A stretch of 64,000 bases of DNA from Enoplolaimus lenunculus (taxonomy: Eukaryota; Nematoda; Enoplea; Enoplida; Thoracostomopsidae). The position numbers were made by a program, and so were the translations under genes. The notes under the pieces were generated by a model. That model was not told where the DNA came from, ran no database searches, and saw only the letters and a program-made list of their open reading frames with translations. Positions 13,601-23,090 of the stretch are shown here, piece by piece. The stretch covers positions 372,001 through 436,000 of the forward strand of contig JASANG010002214.1 of NCBI GenBank assembly GCA_030248215.1. Reading direction: 5' to 3'. How positions within the stretch are numbered: position 1 is the stretch's first letter; each line of letters opens with the position of its first letter.

Positions 13601-14761
13601 AGAGCATCCGTTATCTAATTGCGCATTCTGAGTGAACTGTAATTTCTCGTTTAAACCGTTCAACATCATCAAGTGATAAATTGAAAATTTGAAAATTTCG
13701 TAAGCTTAATGTCTACTGAATCTTAACTCAATTCAATAGCTAAAGTTGCTTAATTGTTGTGCGTTATATTTTCAGCAGTGGCATGTCACTTAGTCCTCAA
13801 CCGACGCTAAGCAGTTCCACGACAACCAGCGCGACTTATCACCATCCCTGCGGTGGTCAATCTAATCGAATCAATCATGGTCCCGTGATGGGCGGAAGTT
13901 GTGGAAGCGCTAATGGTGACATCGGCAACAGCGGCCATCCACAACAACAACGGCAATCAATTTCATCAGTCTCACCGCCGTTGTCGAATCCAGCAAGTCA
14001 CTGCATCGACGATGAAGCAAAATCGCTTGTATCGACTCAAAGTGGCGACTCTGGCAAACGATCAGCCGGAGTCGCGTCTGCCGTTGCGTCAACGTCTGAA
14101 TCACCGTCGCCGCTTGAATCGACCATCGATCGCGTGTCCGATGTTACGGATCAAATCGCCACAAACGGTGGCGATTTGATTGTCAGACATCAAGCATTGA
14201 TTCAAACGGCGACGACTCCGATTGCTGGTAGCGATGATTTCAGCCGCGAATCGCTAGACAGCGCTGTTGGATCGTACCGGCAACCGCAGCCGCCACCTGT
14301 GGTCCCAGCGAAGCCGAAATACAATTTCAGCGCTGAGACCGCAGGTAAATCGACCGTGATCGGCGCGCAAGAAGTCTATCGTGATCCGCGCGAACAACGA
14401 CTACGCTCGTTGCAAGAAACGCCTAAATTTTCGGTGAGTTTTACCGGTTTATTCAGTGGGCACCAGTGTTGGATTTAATCCGATTTTGACAGCATTTTTG
14501 TTTTGTTTTGGCATTTCTGATGTCGACGGACAGAGTTTGTTAACAGTAGCAATCGAACGCTGTATTTGGGGTTGAAACCTATACCGATTTGACGTTCGGA
14601 TTTCGAATGCGGCTTTTGTGGTGTTTCAGGAAGGCGAAAAATTGTCATTCTCAGACAAAATGCGTTTATTCGCTCGTGAAGCTGGCGAACAAACTGCGCC
14701 CAAAGAGCGTTTGAAAGCGTCGTCAGCGCAACGCGAAATTGAAGTATCGCTTTTGACGTGA
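1084..14761 (+). CDS. AFDN: Afadin/canoe homologue, 3' portion (5' end outside window)
   Basis: Scaffold linking nectin-type adhesion and Rap/Ras signalling to actin at cell junctions. Exons: 1084-1157, 1679-1815, 3342-3617, 4031-5652, 7840-9105, 11005-11190, 11765-11994, 13776-14433, 14630-14761 (TGA). All phases agree and give about 1,526 residues. The first two exons encode the second half of a PDZ domain (DGRLQSGDQLLAVN, then AASLMSNTGPVVKFTVLK), which matches the afadin PDZ as I remember it. Long Gln/Ser/Pro-rich low-complexity exons follow, then a charged helical exon (LRLEREFQRRLREAD) and C-terminal blocks VIGAQEVYRDPR and KLSFSDKMRLFAREAGE. The RA, FHA and dilute domains would lie upstream. 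Four CAG/CAA tracts encode polyGln. A different 3' end is possible: see the finding at 14744. AATAAA occurs at 15643. The family call rests mainly on the PDZ and C-terminal blocks. Confidence 0.85.
1976..2065. repeat. Degenerate GCCTAA telomere-like fragment
   Basis: A run of CCTAAGCCTAAG-like hexamers inside the afadin intron. No clear terminal repeats are seen, so this is probably a decayed piece of the telomere-repeat element family described elsewhere in the window. Confidence 0.5.
2771..3123. mobile_element. MITE with CTTAAG-rich inverted ends
   Basis: Starts TGGCTGGGTTCCAGAAA and ends TTTCAGAAACCCAGCCA, an imperfect terminal inverted repeat. Both arms carry repeated ACTTAAGTA words. 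There is no coding capacity. A related piece with TTTCAGAAACCCAACCA lies near 32,640-32,790. It sits in the afadin intron between exons 1815 and 3342. Confidence 0.65.
4130..4233 (+). repeat. CAG/CAA polyglutamine tract in afadin
   Basis: A near-pure CAA/CAG run encoding polyGln, broken by one CGG (Arg). Shorter tracts of the same kind occur near 4404-4428, 4650-4692, 5217-5247 and 5262-5280 in the same exon. Mixed CAA and CAG codons suggest that the protein tract is kept, not only a recent slippage product. The complementary strand is open and encodes poly-Val/Ala, which I regard as a shadow. Confidence 0.9.
5653..7839. other. Afadin intron with transposon remnants
   Basis: From 5,880 to 6,015 lies a telomere-like CCTAAG/TTAGGC patch ending GTGTACAGGAG, resembling patches near 15,900 and 62,050. 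Around 6,545-6,690 a GGGGGG-flanked segment resembles other dispersed GC-clamped repeats here. I see no exon with convincing splice sites. Confidence 0.5.
9438..9703. mobile_element. MITE with 26-bp inverted ends
   Basis: Begins TATATGTCGTAGGCCAATC and ends with the near-exact reverse complement (GATTGACCTACGACATATA). The interior repeats TTGGCC/GGCCAA words and has no coding capacity. It lies in the afadin intron after 9105. Confidence 0.7.
10227..10484. repeat. Tandem duplication of about 139 bp
   Basis: The segment from GAAGAAACGTTGTTCC to GGATCGTTGTGGAT is repeated directly from about 10,366 with few changes and one short deletion of a GATCGA repeat. It lies in an afadin intron. No function is evident. 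Confidence 0.8.
10664..10811. repeat. GC-rich imperfect palindrome
   Basis: A CpG-dense block in an AT-rich intron. GCCGTCCGTCAT on the left is mirrored by ATGACGGATGGC on the right, and a GTACG...CGTAC core forms further stems. It could be a foldback element. No reading frame is convincing. Confidence 0.55.
11295..11470. mobile_element. Telomere-repeat MITE copy, degenerate
   Basis: Starts GGGCCAATGTATAAACAGGG and ends CCCCTCATCTTTACACAGGCC, the signature ends of the family. The interior GCCTAA hexamers are strongly decayed, suggesting an old copy. It lies in the afadin intron after 11190. Confidence 0.75.
12294..12570. mobile_element. MITE with TTGCAGCTGCAA palindromes
   Basis: The arms carry GCAAGTTTTTGCTGCG and, inverted, CGCAGCAAAAACTTGC, with several TTGCAGCTGCAA palindromes inside. 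The ends are roughly CCCTGTTCA and GAATGGGGCT. It is non-coding and lies in an afadin intron. Confidence 0.7.
13157..13575. mobile_element. hAT-like MITE, CGGTCT-repeat family
   Basis: Starts CAGGGATGGAAGTATCGG and ends CGTCCATGCCTG. Subterminal GGTCTCGGTCTCGG motifs are present at both ends in inverted orientation. Flanks are CATCGGCG and GATCGGCG, a 7-of-8 target duplication typical of hAT elements. No transposase frame. A partial copy lies near 37,640-37,945. Confidence 0.8.
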
Positions 14762-14866
14762 AACTGTTGCAGTAACCGATTGTCTGCAGGCGCGTATACA
14801 AGAACAATATGAACGCCTTCTAAATCGTGGAGATCAAAAACATTTTCTCACTCATTGCGTTTTTAC

Positions 14867-15250
14867 CAGGGTGCAGCCGGAATTACAATTTACCGGAACC
14901 GGAACAGGAATTTGAAAATTGTACCGGAACCGGAAAGTGAAAAATGCATTTCACCAAAAATTTCATTTTAATCTTATTTTTTGCTCTATTCTTTGTGAAA
15001 TAACCTTAGTCGAACATAGGTATTTATTTTATTTGTAGTATTTTAGATTTTCATCATCGACTGAAGTTAAATCCACCATCAATGGCTTATATTCGGAGTA
15101 CAAGTGGCTTTGAACAGAGATTCTTAAAAATTAACAAAGTTAAGAAAACGGTCAATTTATAACACCGGAATTTTTAAATCCGGTAAAAATTTACCGGAAC
15201 CGGGACCGGAAGGTGAAAAATGCCGAAACCGGAATTCCGGTTTCACCCTG
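14867..15250. mobile_element. hAT-like MITE, CCGGTT-repeat family, perfect 8-bp duplication
   Basis: Starts CAGGGTGCAGCCGGAATT and ends CCGGTTTCACCCTG. It is flanked on both sides by GTTTTTAC, an exact 8-bp target duplication. Subterminal CCGGAACCGG motifs are inverted at the two ends. It inserted about 100 bp downstream of the afadin stop codon. The interior is shared with the copy at 35,003. Confidence 0.92.
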
Positions 15251-15410
15251 GTTTTTACTACTACAGATTTTTACATGAAGTGCTACTTTTCCGAAATGAA
15301 ATTCTCGTTTACGCCCCTGAATACAAGATGCCAAGAATCTCAATGTGTCGAATTTTTAATTTGGTTCAATTGACACTTCGCGTTAATTCATTCCATACTT
15401 TACATCGACC

Positions 15411-15570
15411 GGCCCATGTAAAGATCAAGGGCGTTTGCGGGACTGCAATAGAGTAAAGCGTAAGCTTTAGACTTTTTTGCTTAGGATTACGTATAAGCTC
15501 ATTTTCGATTAGGCTTAAGCTTAGCAATATGTTTATACTACTATTACGACCGTATTCTAGACATTGGCCC
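15411..15570. mobile_element. Telomere-repeat MITE copy
   Basis: Starts GGCCCATGTAAAGATCAAGG and ends with degenerate TCTAGACATTGGCCC. The interior contains TTAGGC-like words in the opposite orientation to most copies. Confidence 0.75.
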
Positions 15571-17233
15571 GTCTGTCGATTATTTGTCTTTTTTGGCAAG
15601 GGGAAATGTAACGAAAATGATATTTGAAATTTGAAATCTGTGAATAAAACGAAAGTTTAACGAACTTTCAAGCGACACTGTTTGCGTAGCCGTATTTATC
15701 TCACAAGTGACGTTTGCAGAGTAAGTACGGTTAGTATTCATGGTGTCTTTCGGGACATGGCTTACGAAATTGCTGTTTGCATCATTCTGCTATTAATCTG
15801 ACGGGGAATTTCATTCGTTCGAAGATATTGTCTAACACTTTTTAAAAACGAACCGAAGAATATATTGGGCTCTGATATACTTCTCGAAATTTAAGATTAT
15901 GCTTGGGCTCAGGTAAAAGTTTAGGCTTAGCCTTAGGTATATAAGCGTTTTCCGAAACCTTAGCTTAATCGTGTGGAAGAGTGTATACAAGAGTCATCTA
16001 TTGAGTATGTTGTTATATGTCCTTATATACAAGATTCGTATTTATGATATGTGTAAAGTTTTTTGGTAACAAAATTTACTGCGGTCATGAATTGAAAATT
16101 CGAAAACATTTGTTCTTTCTACACCGTTCTTAACTGGACTGTAGATAATTCTTAGTATAATTTTAAGATCATTTTGAACTAAACTTTTTTCCTAAGTACA
16201 AGCCATCTTTACAGAGCGAATGTGTGTATATCTTGAAACAATTAGCTGAAAAACTAATGCTGACAAGCTTGTCAAGTTTTGTGTCGGTCTTATGCTTAAA
16301 TTTGGATGCTATATGATTTTGATGCAGAGGAGTATAATAGAGTATCCTGCCCTTGTTTGGCTAATTTATAAAACAAGTCGCTAACCGGAGTATAAGCATT
16401 TTTGTTAAGCCTAAGCCGAAGCGTAAAAATGAGCTTATAACAAGCCTAAGCAAAATAAATTAGTCTAAAGCTTAAACCTACTCTATTACAGTCCCACAAA
16501 AACAGTCCGACCCTGAACTTTACATGGACCTTTTGTTGTTAATAACTGGAACTTTCTTGCCAATCAACATACCTACGGTATCCCAATTTACAGTTATGAG
16601 TTTTTTGTTATCTCTTTAATTCGGGACTATTTAACGTATTCTGTCTTATATGTTATGCTTTGAACACGAATAGCTGAACAGTATGCTGCTAAAACTGTAA
16701 GATGATTTACATTACAAAAGCGCGTTTGCTTTGTCGACACGAGCGAATATTCGACAGGGTTCCAGTGCAATTCCAATTCCGACTCAAATTTCAGGCAAAG
16801 CTTTTTAATCGCTATATGCGTTATTCTGGTGCCAGAGTTTCAAAATTTTTAATTCCTGTGCCATTAAGTGGTCATTTTGTTGTTAAAATTGAAATTTCAG
16901 TTCCAGCAACGATACTGAATGTGAAAAGAATACAAATGCGCGGTCCAATACACAAAAGGTCGGCCAAGAATTGGGGCCAACTCATAAGCGTTGAATTTTA
17001 GGTGATCTTTTCCGTGACTTCAACCATTATTCACTCGAAAAGATTCTGTTATGAAAATTTTACATATTCTAAAAGCTGCTCATATTCTCTTTCTGATAAT
17101 TCTACACCTAAAGTTGAATTTCTTAAAAAGAAGTAAAGATCCTCAAAAATTTGTTCGGGAAGTTTAACAAATTAGATAATATTCGACGCAAAACGGATGT
17201 CTGGTTTTCTGCCTTGCGTTGCGTACCCATTTT
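15571..17233. other. Intergenic stretch with telomere-like fragments
   Basis: It contains AATAAA at 15643, a TTAGGC-like patch at about 15,900-15,985 followed by GTGTATACAAGAG, and a worn telomere-repeat MITE at about 16,340-16,530 ending ACTTTACATGGACC. I see no exon here. Confidence 0.5.
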
Positions 17234-17676
17234 AGCCAATGTACAGAACTGGGCCGTAAGAGTATAATATAAGTATATTCCTAAGCCTAAGCGTAAAATA
17301 TGTGCAATACACCTAAGCGTAAGCTAGACATAAAAATTAGTCTAAAGCTTTAACCCCTTCTCACACTGAGTAGCCTATAGGCAACTCAGCGCAGTGTATA
17401 TACGTTAACTAATATATATCGCACCGTGTTTAACAATTGCAACACGTATACATAGTACTAAATCACCACAAGACGTGAGCTGCCCCTCGGGCTGGAGCGT
17501 CAAGCTCCTATAGCTGAGTGGTGATGGTATACGCCTCCAACTCTAGTCACTAGTTCGAATCCTAGCACAAAAGTAGGTCTCAGGGGAAATAGAAAATATT
17601 CATGTGAGAAAGGGTTCAACTCAGTCGATTACAATCCCGTAGAAAACGTTGCGCCCCTAATCTTTACAATGGGCCC
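17234..17676. mobile_element. Telomere-repeat MITE interrupted by a TTAA element
   Basis: The left part, 17,234-17,350, runs from AGCCAATGTACAGAACTGGG through GCCTAA hexamers to GTCTAAAGCTT. The right part, 17,620-17,676, contains CCCGTAGAAAACGTTGCGCC and ends TACAATGGGCCC. The two halves of the family consensus are separated by the inserted element at 17,351-17,619, so the host element is older. Confidence 0.8.
17351..17619 (+). mobile_element. TTAA-type MITE with tRNA-like core (copy 1)
   Basis: The ends are TAACCCCTTCTCACA and TGTGAGAAAGGGTTCAA, inverted and flanked by TTAA-like sequence, as expected of piggyBac-type insertion. On the plus strand it holds an A-box-like TAGCTGAGTGGTGATGG at 17,511 and a B box GTTCGAATCC at 17,553, spaced as in tRNA genes. 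A GTTGCCTATAGGCAAC-like palindrome sits near one end. The other copies are at 20,252 and 55,576 in the opposite orientation. Confidence 0.82.
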
Positions 17677-17822
17677 ACATTGTGCAAAAATCTAGAATAA
17701 ATTAATGTAGCAGAATTGCTGACTTCAAAATTTTGGTAAAACGCTTTCTCGTTGGATGTCCCACTTTTTGCCATGAAAAGAATATTATATACATTATACA
17801 GCACAAGTGTTGGCAGTTCAAG

Positions 17823-17985
17823 ACATGAGCAGGGGCCTAGCCACAAGTTTGTAAAAGGGGGTTGCGTTCTGCAATAATTGCGAAAGAGAATTGCGTTGTG
17901 TACAACTGAAAATCTTCCTAACAACCCCTGGGCGAAAATCACAAATGGGTGCTGTGACCCCTTTTTTCTGTGGCTAAGCGTTGGA
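17823..17985. repeat. Dispersed element with GGGGCCTAGCCACAA ends
   Basis: Begins CAGGGGCCTAGCCACAA and ends TCTGTGGCTAAGCG, a short imperfect inverted repeat around a G/C-run interior. It resembles a common class of small DNA transposon; the assignment is loose. Confidence 0.4.
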
Positions 17986-18003
17986 TACAATAAGTTGTAA
18001 GTT

Positions 18004-18277
18004 ATGCAAATTCCACAATATGCGTACACTAGGTGACTTTTAAAGGGGTAGTGGGATGAACACTGAAGCCAAAAAAGCTTCAGTGTGCTGCAAGATGAAG
18101 CCAAACAGCTTCAGTATGTAACACAAAGAAACTAAAAATGCGCTAATGCGCTGCACACTAAAGCCCAAAACCTTCAGTACGCAATACACTGAAGCTAAAA
18201 AAGCTTCAGTGTCTATCACACTACTTTTACTTCCTCAAAAGTCACCTGGTGTACGCATGATATTGTGGAATTTGCAT
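18004..18277. mobile_element. MITE with 40-bp inverted ends and internal hairpins
   Basis: ATGCAAATTCCACAATATGC starts the element and GCATGATATTGTGGAATTTGCAT closes it as the reverse complement; the match runs on through GTACACTAGGTGACTTTT. Inside are several small hairpins of the form ACACTGAAGC-loop-GCTTCAGTGT. It lies 90 bp past the stop codon of the glutaredoxin gene, beyond its probable poly(A) signal. Confidence 0.85.
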
Positions 18278-18366
18278 TATAGTTTTCAAACTGAGCATTT
18301 GTAGTTTTTCACAAATTTCAACGGTAGTTTATTGCGTTTTTACTATATACGGAATCGTTGAGCTGT

Positions 18367-21300
18367 TCATCTGTGATAACATTGATTGAGCAACGTGTTA
18401 AACCGACCGTTTCGCATGCTAAGAACTAATTGATTGTAACCTGAAATACAATGACTTTTTGGACAAATCACTGCAACTAAAAATTTAGCAAAAAACAACA
18501 TTTATAAAATAATATTGTGAAATTTCTGAACCTATGGCTTAAAAATTTTCGTGAAGCGAATATTAATTTTGTCCGGTCAATGTAAAGAACAAGGGCGGAA
18601 CAGTGTTTTATAGCATATTCCTAAGCCTAAGCCTAAGCCTAAAGCGTCAGATGAGTTTATTCCTAAGCCTAAACCTGTTAGCCTCAACCGAAGCCAAGCG
18701 AAAATACAGTCTAAAGCTTATAGCTTACACTATTCTAGTCCCATAGAAAAACGTTCCGCCCCTGATCTTTACATGGGCTTTTTGTCCTACAAAGACAGCG
18801 CAGGAGACAGAAATAAACAGGCGCATGCAAAGCAAGCTTGTAGCAAGGATTTTCAATTGTGTTTCAAGATGGGTTTTAGCTAACTACGAGTTTAGACTAA
18901 AATGTCGATGTTTAAACAATCTATTCGCGAGTAAACCAAGCGGAAAGCTTCACATTCATACACTATTTAACATTTAAAATCATAAAATGAAAAATTTAAA
19001 TTTCGTTTGTGTTCGAAAATGAATATTATCCTAAACCACTTACCACCAATGAACCAGCCGCATACAAATATTTGCGGCACAGTGCGTTGACCCGTCATTC
19101 GTTTGACTGCAGTAATAATTTGTGGACCGTTACGGATTCGATCAAAATCGTACGCCGCATACGAAATTCCATAATTTTGCAGCAACGCTCGTGCGCCTTT
19201 ACAATATGGACACGTCGATTTAGTGTACATCACCACTGGATATGATGCTATCTGAAATTGCAGTTTTGCAATTTTACAATAGTCAACTACGGGCGTAGAA
19301 ACTCAGAAGGCAAAATAATGGCTCGCTACGAAGATGAAAGAACCTGCCGACTGTGTCTAAAAGCCGATGCGCCGAATTAAGGATAAAGCCAAGCGCATAA
19401 TTAAAGATAAGCCGTAGTTCGTCTGTGTCGATGGTCCTGCTGTCTTCCATGATGCAAGCCCGTATAATTACCAAATAACTTGGTCCGTAAGAATTATAAA
19501 TGGTACAGCAAACGGAAGAGTAATTCTTAGAAAATTTCAAGATAAACGTGGGCTTAAAGGGTTTTCAATGTATACAGTGGCGTTTGAACAAAAGAAAAAC
19601 TACTTACAGCACCCAATTTATCTTTTACTTATATCTGCGCAGTCTTTGAAAACTACTGAAGATGAAGCGATGATACAAGGTTTATTCTTACGAATGTACT
19701 TTCAAAACTTATGCTTTAAAGTTTCGAACTCAACATTAATATTTGGGCATTGAGTTACTTTTGCACTACAGTTAGGAACAATTGATGTATATGGACTCTA
19801 ATTTGGATTTAGGGACTCTATCCGCTTACGCTCTCGTATTACAAATACGGACTCTGATTGATTGGGACTCAAAATAAGGGACGACCCCTCTTATTGCCCC
19901 CCTCTTATTCGGGTCACTACAGCACTTGTGCTCAAATGTGTTTGCAAATCAAAAACACGCTATCTCGAAATGGTATATCTGTAGTAGGCCAACCTGCTGT
20001 TTGACATAACCGTTCCATGTGTTGCCAAAAGGCGTTGGAAGCGAAGGAACTCCGTATGGCTGAGCGTATTTTGGTGCCGATCGATTTAGTTCAACATAAG
20101 ACGTTCGAGCAGGCCGTTGAAAGACTGATGGGTCTCGCGAAAATGCGGACGGCGCTAGAAAAAAAAACAGTCCTTTGCAATGGACCACAGTTTGTAGAAT
20201 GACGATAAAGATTAGCATTTTATGAATCACACTGGCTTTCAGTTTCATTAACCCTTTCTCACATGAATATTTTCTATTTTCCCTGAGACCTACTTTTATG
20301 CAAGGATTCGAACTCCAGTGACTGGAGTGGGAGGCGTATGCCATCACCACTCAGCTATAGGAGCTTGACGCTCAAGCCCGAGGGGGCTCTCACGTCTTGT
20401 GGTGATTTAGTACTATGTATACGTGTTGCAATTGTTAAACACAGTGCGATATATATTATTTAACGTATATACACTGCGCTGAGTTGCCTATAGGCAACTC
20501 AATGTGAAAAGGGGTTTAATAGCATATATGTATAGATATTAAAAATATAAAAACATTGATAACTTTATGTTGCCGCAAATTAACAAAGAATGGGTTTGTT
20601 TTTTTGAATGTTTTAATTCATGATTTTCCGGCGTACGGTTGAAAATTTTTAAGAAGTCTATTTTTACGGTTCCGAGGAAATGGTTAATCAATTTATAAAT
20701 TGAGTAAAATTAAGGGTCATACATTTAGTCACTGCTGATCAAAGTGACGCGCCACTTTCGACAAATTTTCTGACATTTACTCTATAAATATCAACTCAAT
20801 CCCAAATCACTAGAAATCAACCATCAATATTTGCCGCCGACCGTCGCTTATATCACTAGCTGGCGGTAAGTTTTGAAACTGAATAACTGCAACAGTTTCA
20901 TAATAAACGTTGTCTAAATATCTGTAATGAAGTGAACAACGAAGTCAAATATGCGAAAAAATTCTATATTTTCGAGTTGGTCATTCATTGGTTCGAAAGT
21001 TACAAGACCTATCAATGTCAAATGAGCGTCCTATAATGTATTTCCGTTACTTACGCGATTTTCCTCCATATGCACAACAAAGGCCACTGGTGCCAGACGC
21101 ATAACAATATGACTGATATGGATGCTGTGAGCATTGAAATCCTTCTTGCTTGTAGCAGTAGGCAAGTGGACGGATACCGCCAGGACAATATTTTGCTGAG
21201 TATCGGCGATTCGATGCGTAGGAATCTAAAAATGAAATTCTAAAAAGCAAACTATATTTTACATTGGCCAAAATGTTGAACGCTTTTTAGTATTAACAGG

Positions 21301-21904
21301 TTCGCTAACTTCATACGCTTTTTATAGGCACAAAATGGTTATCATGCGCACGACGCCGTTGGTTTTACAGGAATCAACAACGGTGTTCAGTATGTGGGGG
21401 CCATCGGATGGAATAATGAGTACAATATGCGTATACGAACCGACAACGTGGTCAACTACTTAACTTTGCCACGCTTTATTGTTCAATTATGAATTTTAAT
21501 ATTCCGAATGATCGGTATACCTCCGGCAAAGAGCATACACGGAACTAAGATTCTCTCTGTTTTTAATGAAAATTACACAAACAATACTCAAGTATATATA
21601 TATGGTTTGGTTTTAAACGATTTGTCTCTGCTAGCAGTTAATTATTGAAAGAAATATATTTGTTTGCAGGGGCCCATGGTCCGTTGGTCTCAACCTTTGG
21701 TTACCGGTCTTCCCTTGAGGTAGGGTGAAAATAATATGTTTTGTGCTGTAGGCGCCCGAATGAAACGTCAGCATGATGGTAATAAACGGAGTTCCGATTT
21801 TGAGCCTTGAATCGCGTCTAAATTAGAGTCAAATTTGCAAAACACCAACCTTGGAGGTATAAGCACAAAAAGCAAAATAACAAAATTGGCACAAATTTCG
21901 CCAT
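18367..21904 (-). CDS. Secreted lustrin-type Cys-rich plus glutaredoxin protein
   Basis: Five exons on the minus strand: 21904-21850, 21225-21055, 20154-19994, 19251-19044, 18440-18367 (TGA). All splice phases agree, giving 222 residues. Residues 1-18 (MAKFVPILLFCFLCLYLQ) look like a signal peptide. Residues 19-75 hold six Cys spaced C-x9-C-x7-C-x8-C-x8-CC, as in lustrin-type Cys-rich modules. Residues 76-129 form a Pro-rich linker. Residues 130-222 are a glutaredoxin domain with active site CPYC (143-146), TVP (186-188, cis-Pro) and the GG glutathione-site turn (198-199). The likely role is thiol-disulfide exchange or deglutathionylation in the secretory pathway or outside the cell. An AATAAA lies at 18328-18333, 34 nt past the stop. 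A CATTTCAG acceptor-like site lies 25 nt before the ATG. The exon 3 boundaries are the least certain. I do not recognise this fusion as a named family. Confidence 0.82.
18575..18779. mobile_element. Telomere-repeat MITE copy with 8-bp duplication
   Basis: Starts GGTCAATGTAAAGAACAAGG and ends CTGATCTTTACATGGGCT. The interior has CCTAAGCCTAAGCCTAAG. TTTTGTCC flanks both sides, an 8-bp target duplication. It lies in the last intron of the glutaredoxin-fusion gene. Confidence 0.88.
20252..20515 (-). mobile_element. TTAA-type MITE with tRNA-like core (copy 2)
   Basis: Flanked by TTAA on both sides (20,248-20,251 and 20,516-20,519), with ends CCCTTTCTCACAT and TGTGAAAAGGGG. The tRNA-like A box and the B box (reverse complement GGATTCGAAC) are on the minus strand. 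GTTGCCTATAGGCAAC is a perfect palindrome near the right end. It lies in intron 2 of the glutaredoxin-fusion gene. Confidence 0.88.
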
Positions 21905-22686
21905 CGTTAAAATATATAATAAACTACAACTGAAATGTAGTTTCGTTGTAAACTGAAAACGTTTTTTATAGCAGACTTTGCTAAACAGGCTATTAGTAAC
22001 AAAATAAATATTATGTTTGCATTTCAAGCAAAACCGATGCAAACACAGTGTCATCCAACAATCTGACGCGTCCCGGTTATAACGTGAATTCCGCATCAAA
22101 ATCATGGGCTGAACCAACATTTTCGTGTGGGTAAAGGCCACTCGAATTAATATACAGTTGTGCTTTAAAGTTTATCAGTTATCAACAGAAATGTCAAATT
22201 CATTGGACATCACTCTGGCTATCCTTTTGCAACACCGAGCACACCTGTGATCCAGCCCGAAGTTAACAGTATTACCGTTTGAGTCAGCACTTGAAATGCG
22301 GTTGATTCCCGGAATTGTAATTTCGATGTTCAAGATAACAGTGCTCTATAAATTGGCTGCAAAGAAGGCATTTTAGTAATAAACTAAACTTGTTTGCAAT
22401 TCGAAAAATTTAATAAAGGTTTGTTTTCAGCGGTGATCACTGACAGAGCAGACAGCCGTGGGTGCTCCTTCAAACCCCGGAGTGGGGCCCTCCAAAATAG
22501 AAGCAAATCCAGGACTGTTAATTTCAGGATGAGGCCTCCAACCAGTGGAGGGTTCTGATGCTCTCGGTGTTTGATCCGATGTTGTCCGTGCTCACACTCA
22601 TCTTCAGCTGTCAGGACGACCCTCGCAACAGTAACAATTTCAGCAAAAGTTGCATAATGGTAGATCCATGGAGTAAATCCTTTTTA

Positions 22687-23090
22687 CAGAGTGTAAACGG
22701 ATGGTGAAAATTACGGAAATGGATAGTGATCAAAATAACAACAGGGAAACGGAACACGGATATTGAAGTATAAAAGTTTCAAAAATGTTTTATTATTCTG
22801 CCAACACGATTGATGCGTGCATAAATTCATCAGTCTTTTAAAAATTTCAAAGAAAAAATGGTGGATGCATCGAAATTTTTAACTTTTTGCATGAACTTCG
22901 TAATTTATATTTCATTTCGAACAATTTCGGCATATCTGTAACAAAAAATTGCGAGATATAGGTATACGTCATTTATAACTAATTTTGAAAGTAAAAATTA
23001 CGTTGAATTCCGTTATTTCTATATTAACGAAAACGGGAACGGACGCCGATTTTGCCGGAAACGGAAACGGACATCCGTTTGCACCCGGCG
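22687..23090. mobile_element. hAT-like MITE, CGGAAA-repeat family (copy 1)
   Basis: Starts CAGAGTGTAAACGGATGG and ends CATCCGTTTGCACCCGG. ACGGAAACGG-type repeats lie at both ends in inverted orientation. The interior, with a TTTTATTATTCTGCCAACACG segment, is shared with copies at 52,017, 55,154 and 59,049. The target duplication is not clear here. Confidence 0.75.

Noticed and set aside
17511-17585. Functional tRNA gene in the TTAA elements
   Set aside because: The A and B boxes are tRNA-like but the stems are poor, and the unit repeats with transposon ends.
20017-20202. Plus-strand frame opposite exon 3 of the glutaredoxin-fusion gene
   Set aside because: It has no splice partners, while the minus-strand exon has a strong polypyrimidine acceptor and phases matching its neighbours.
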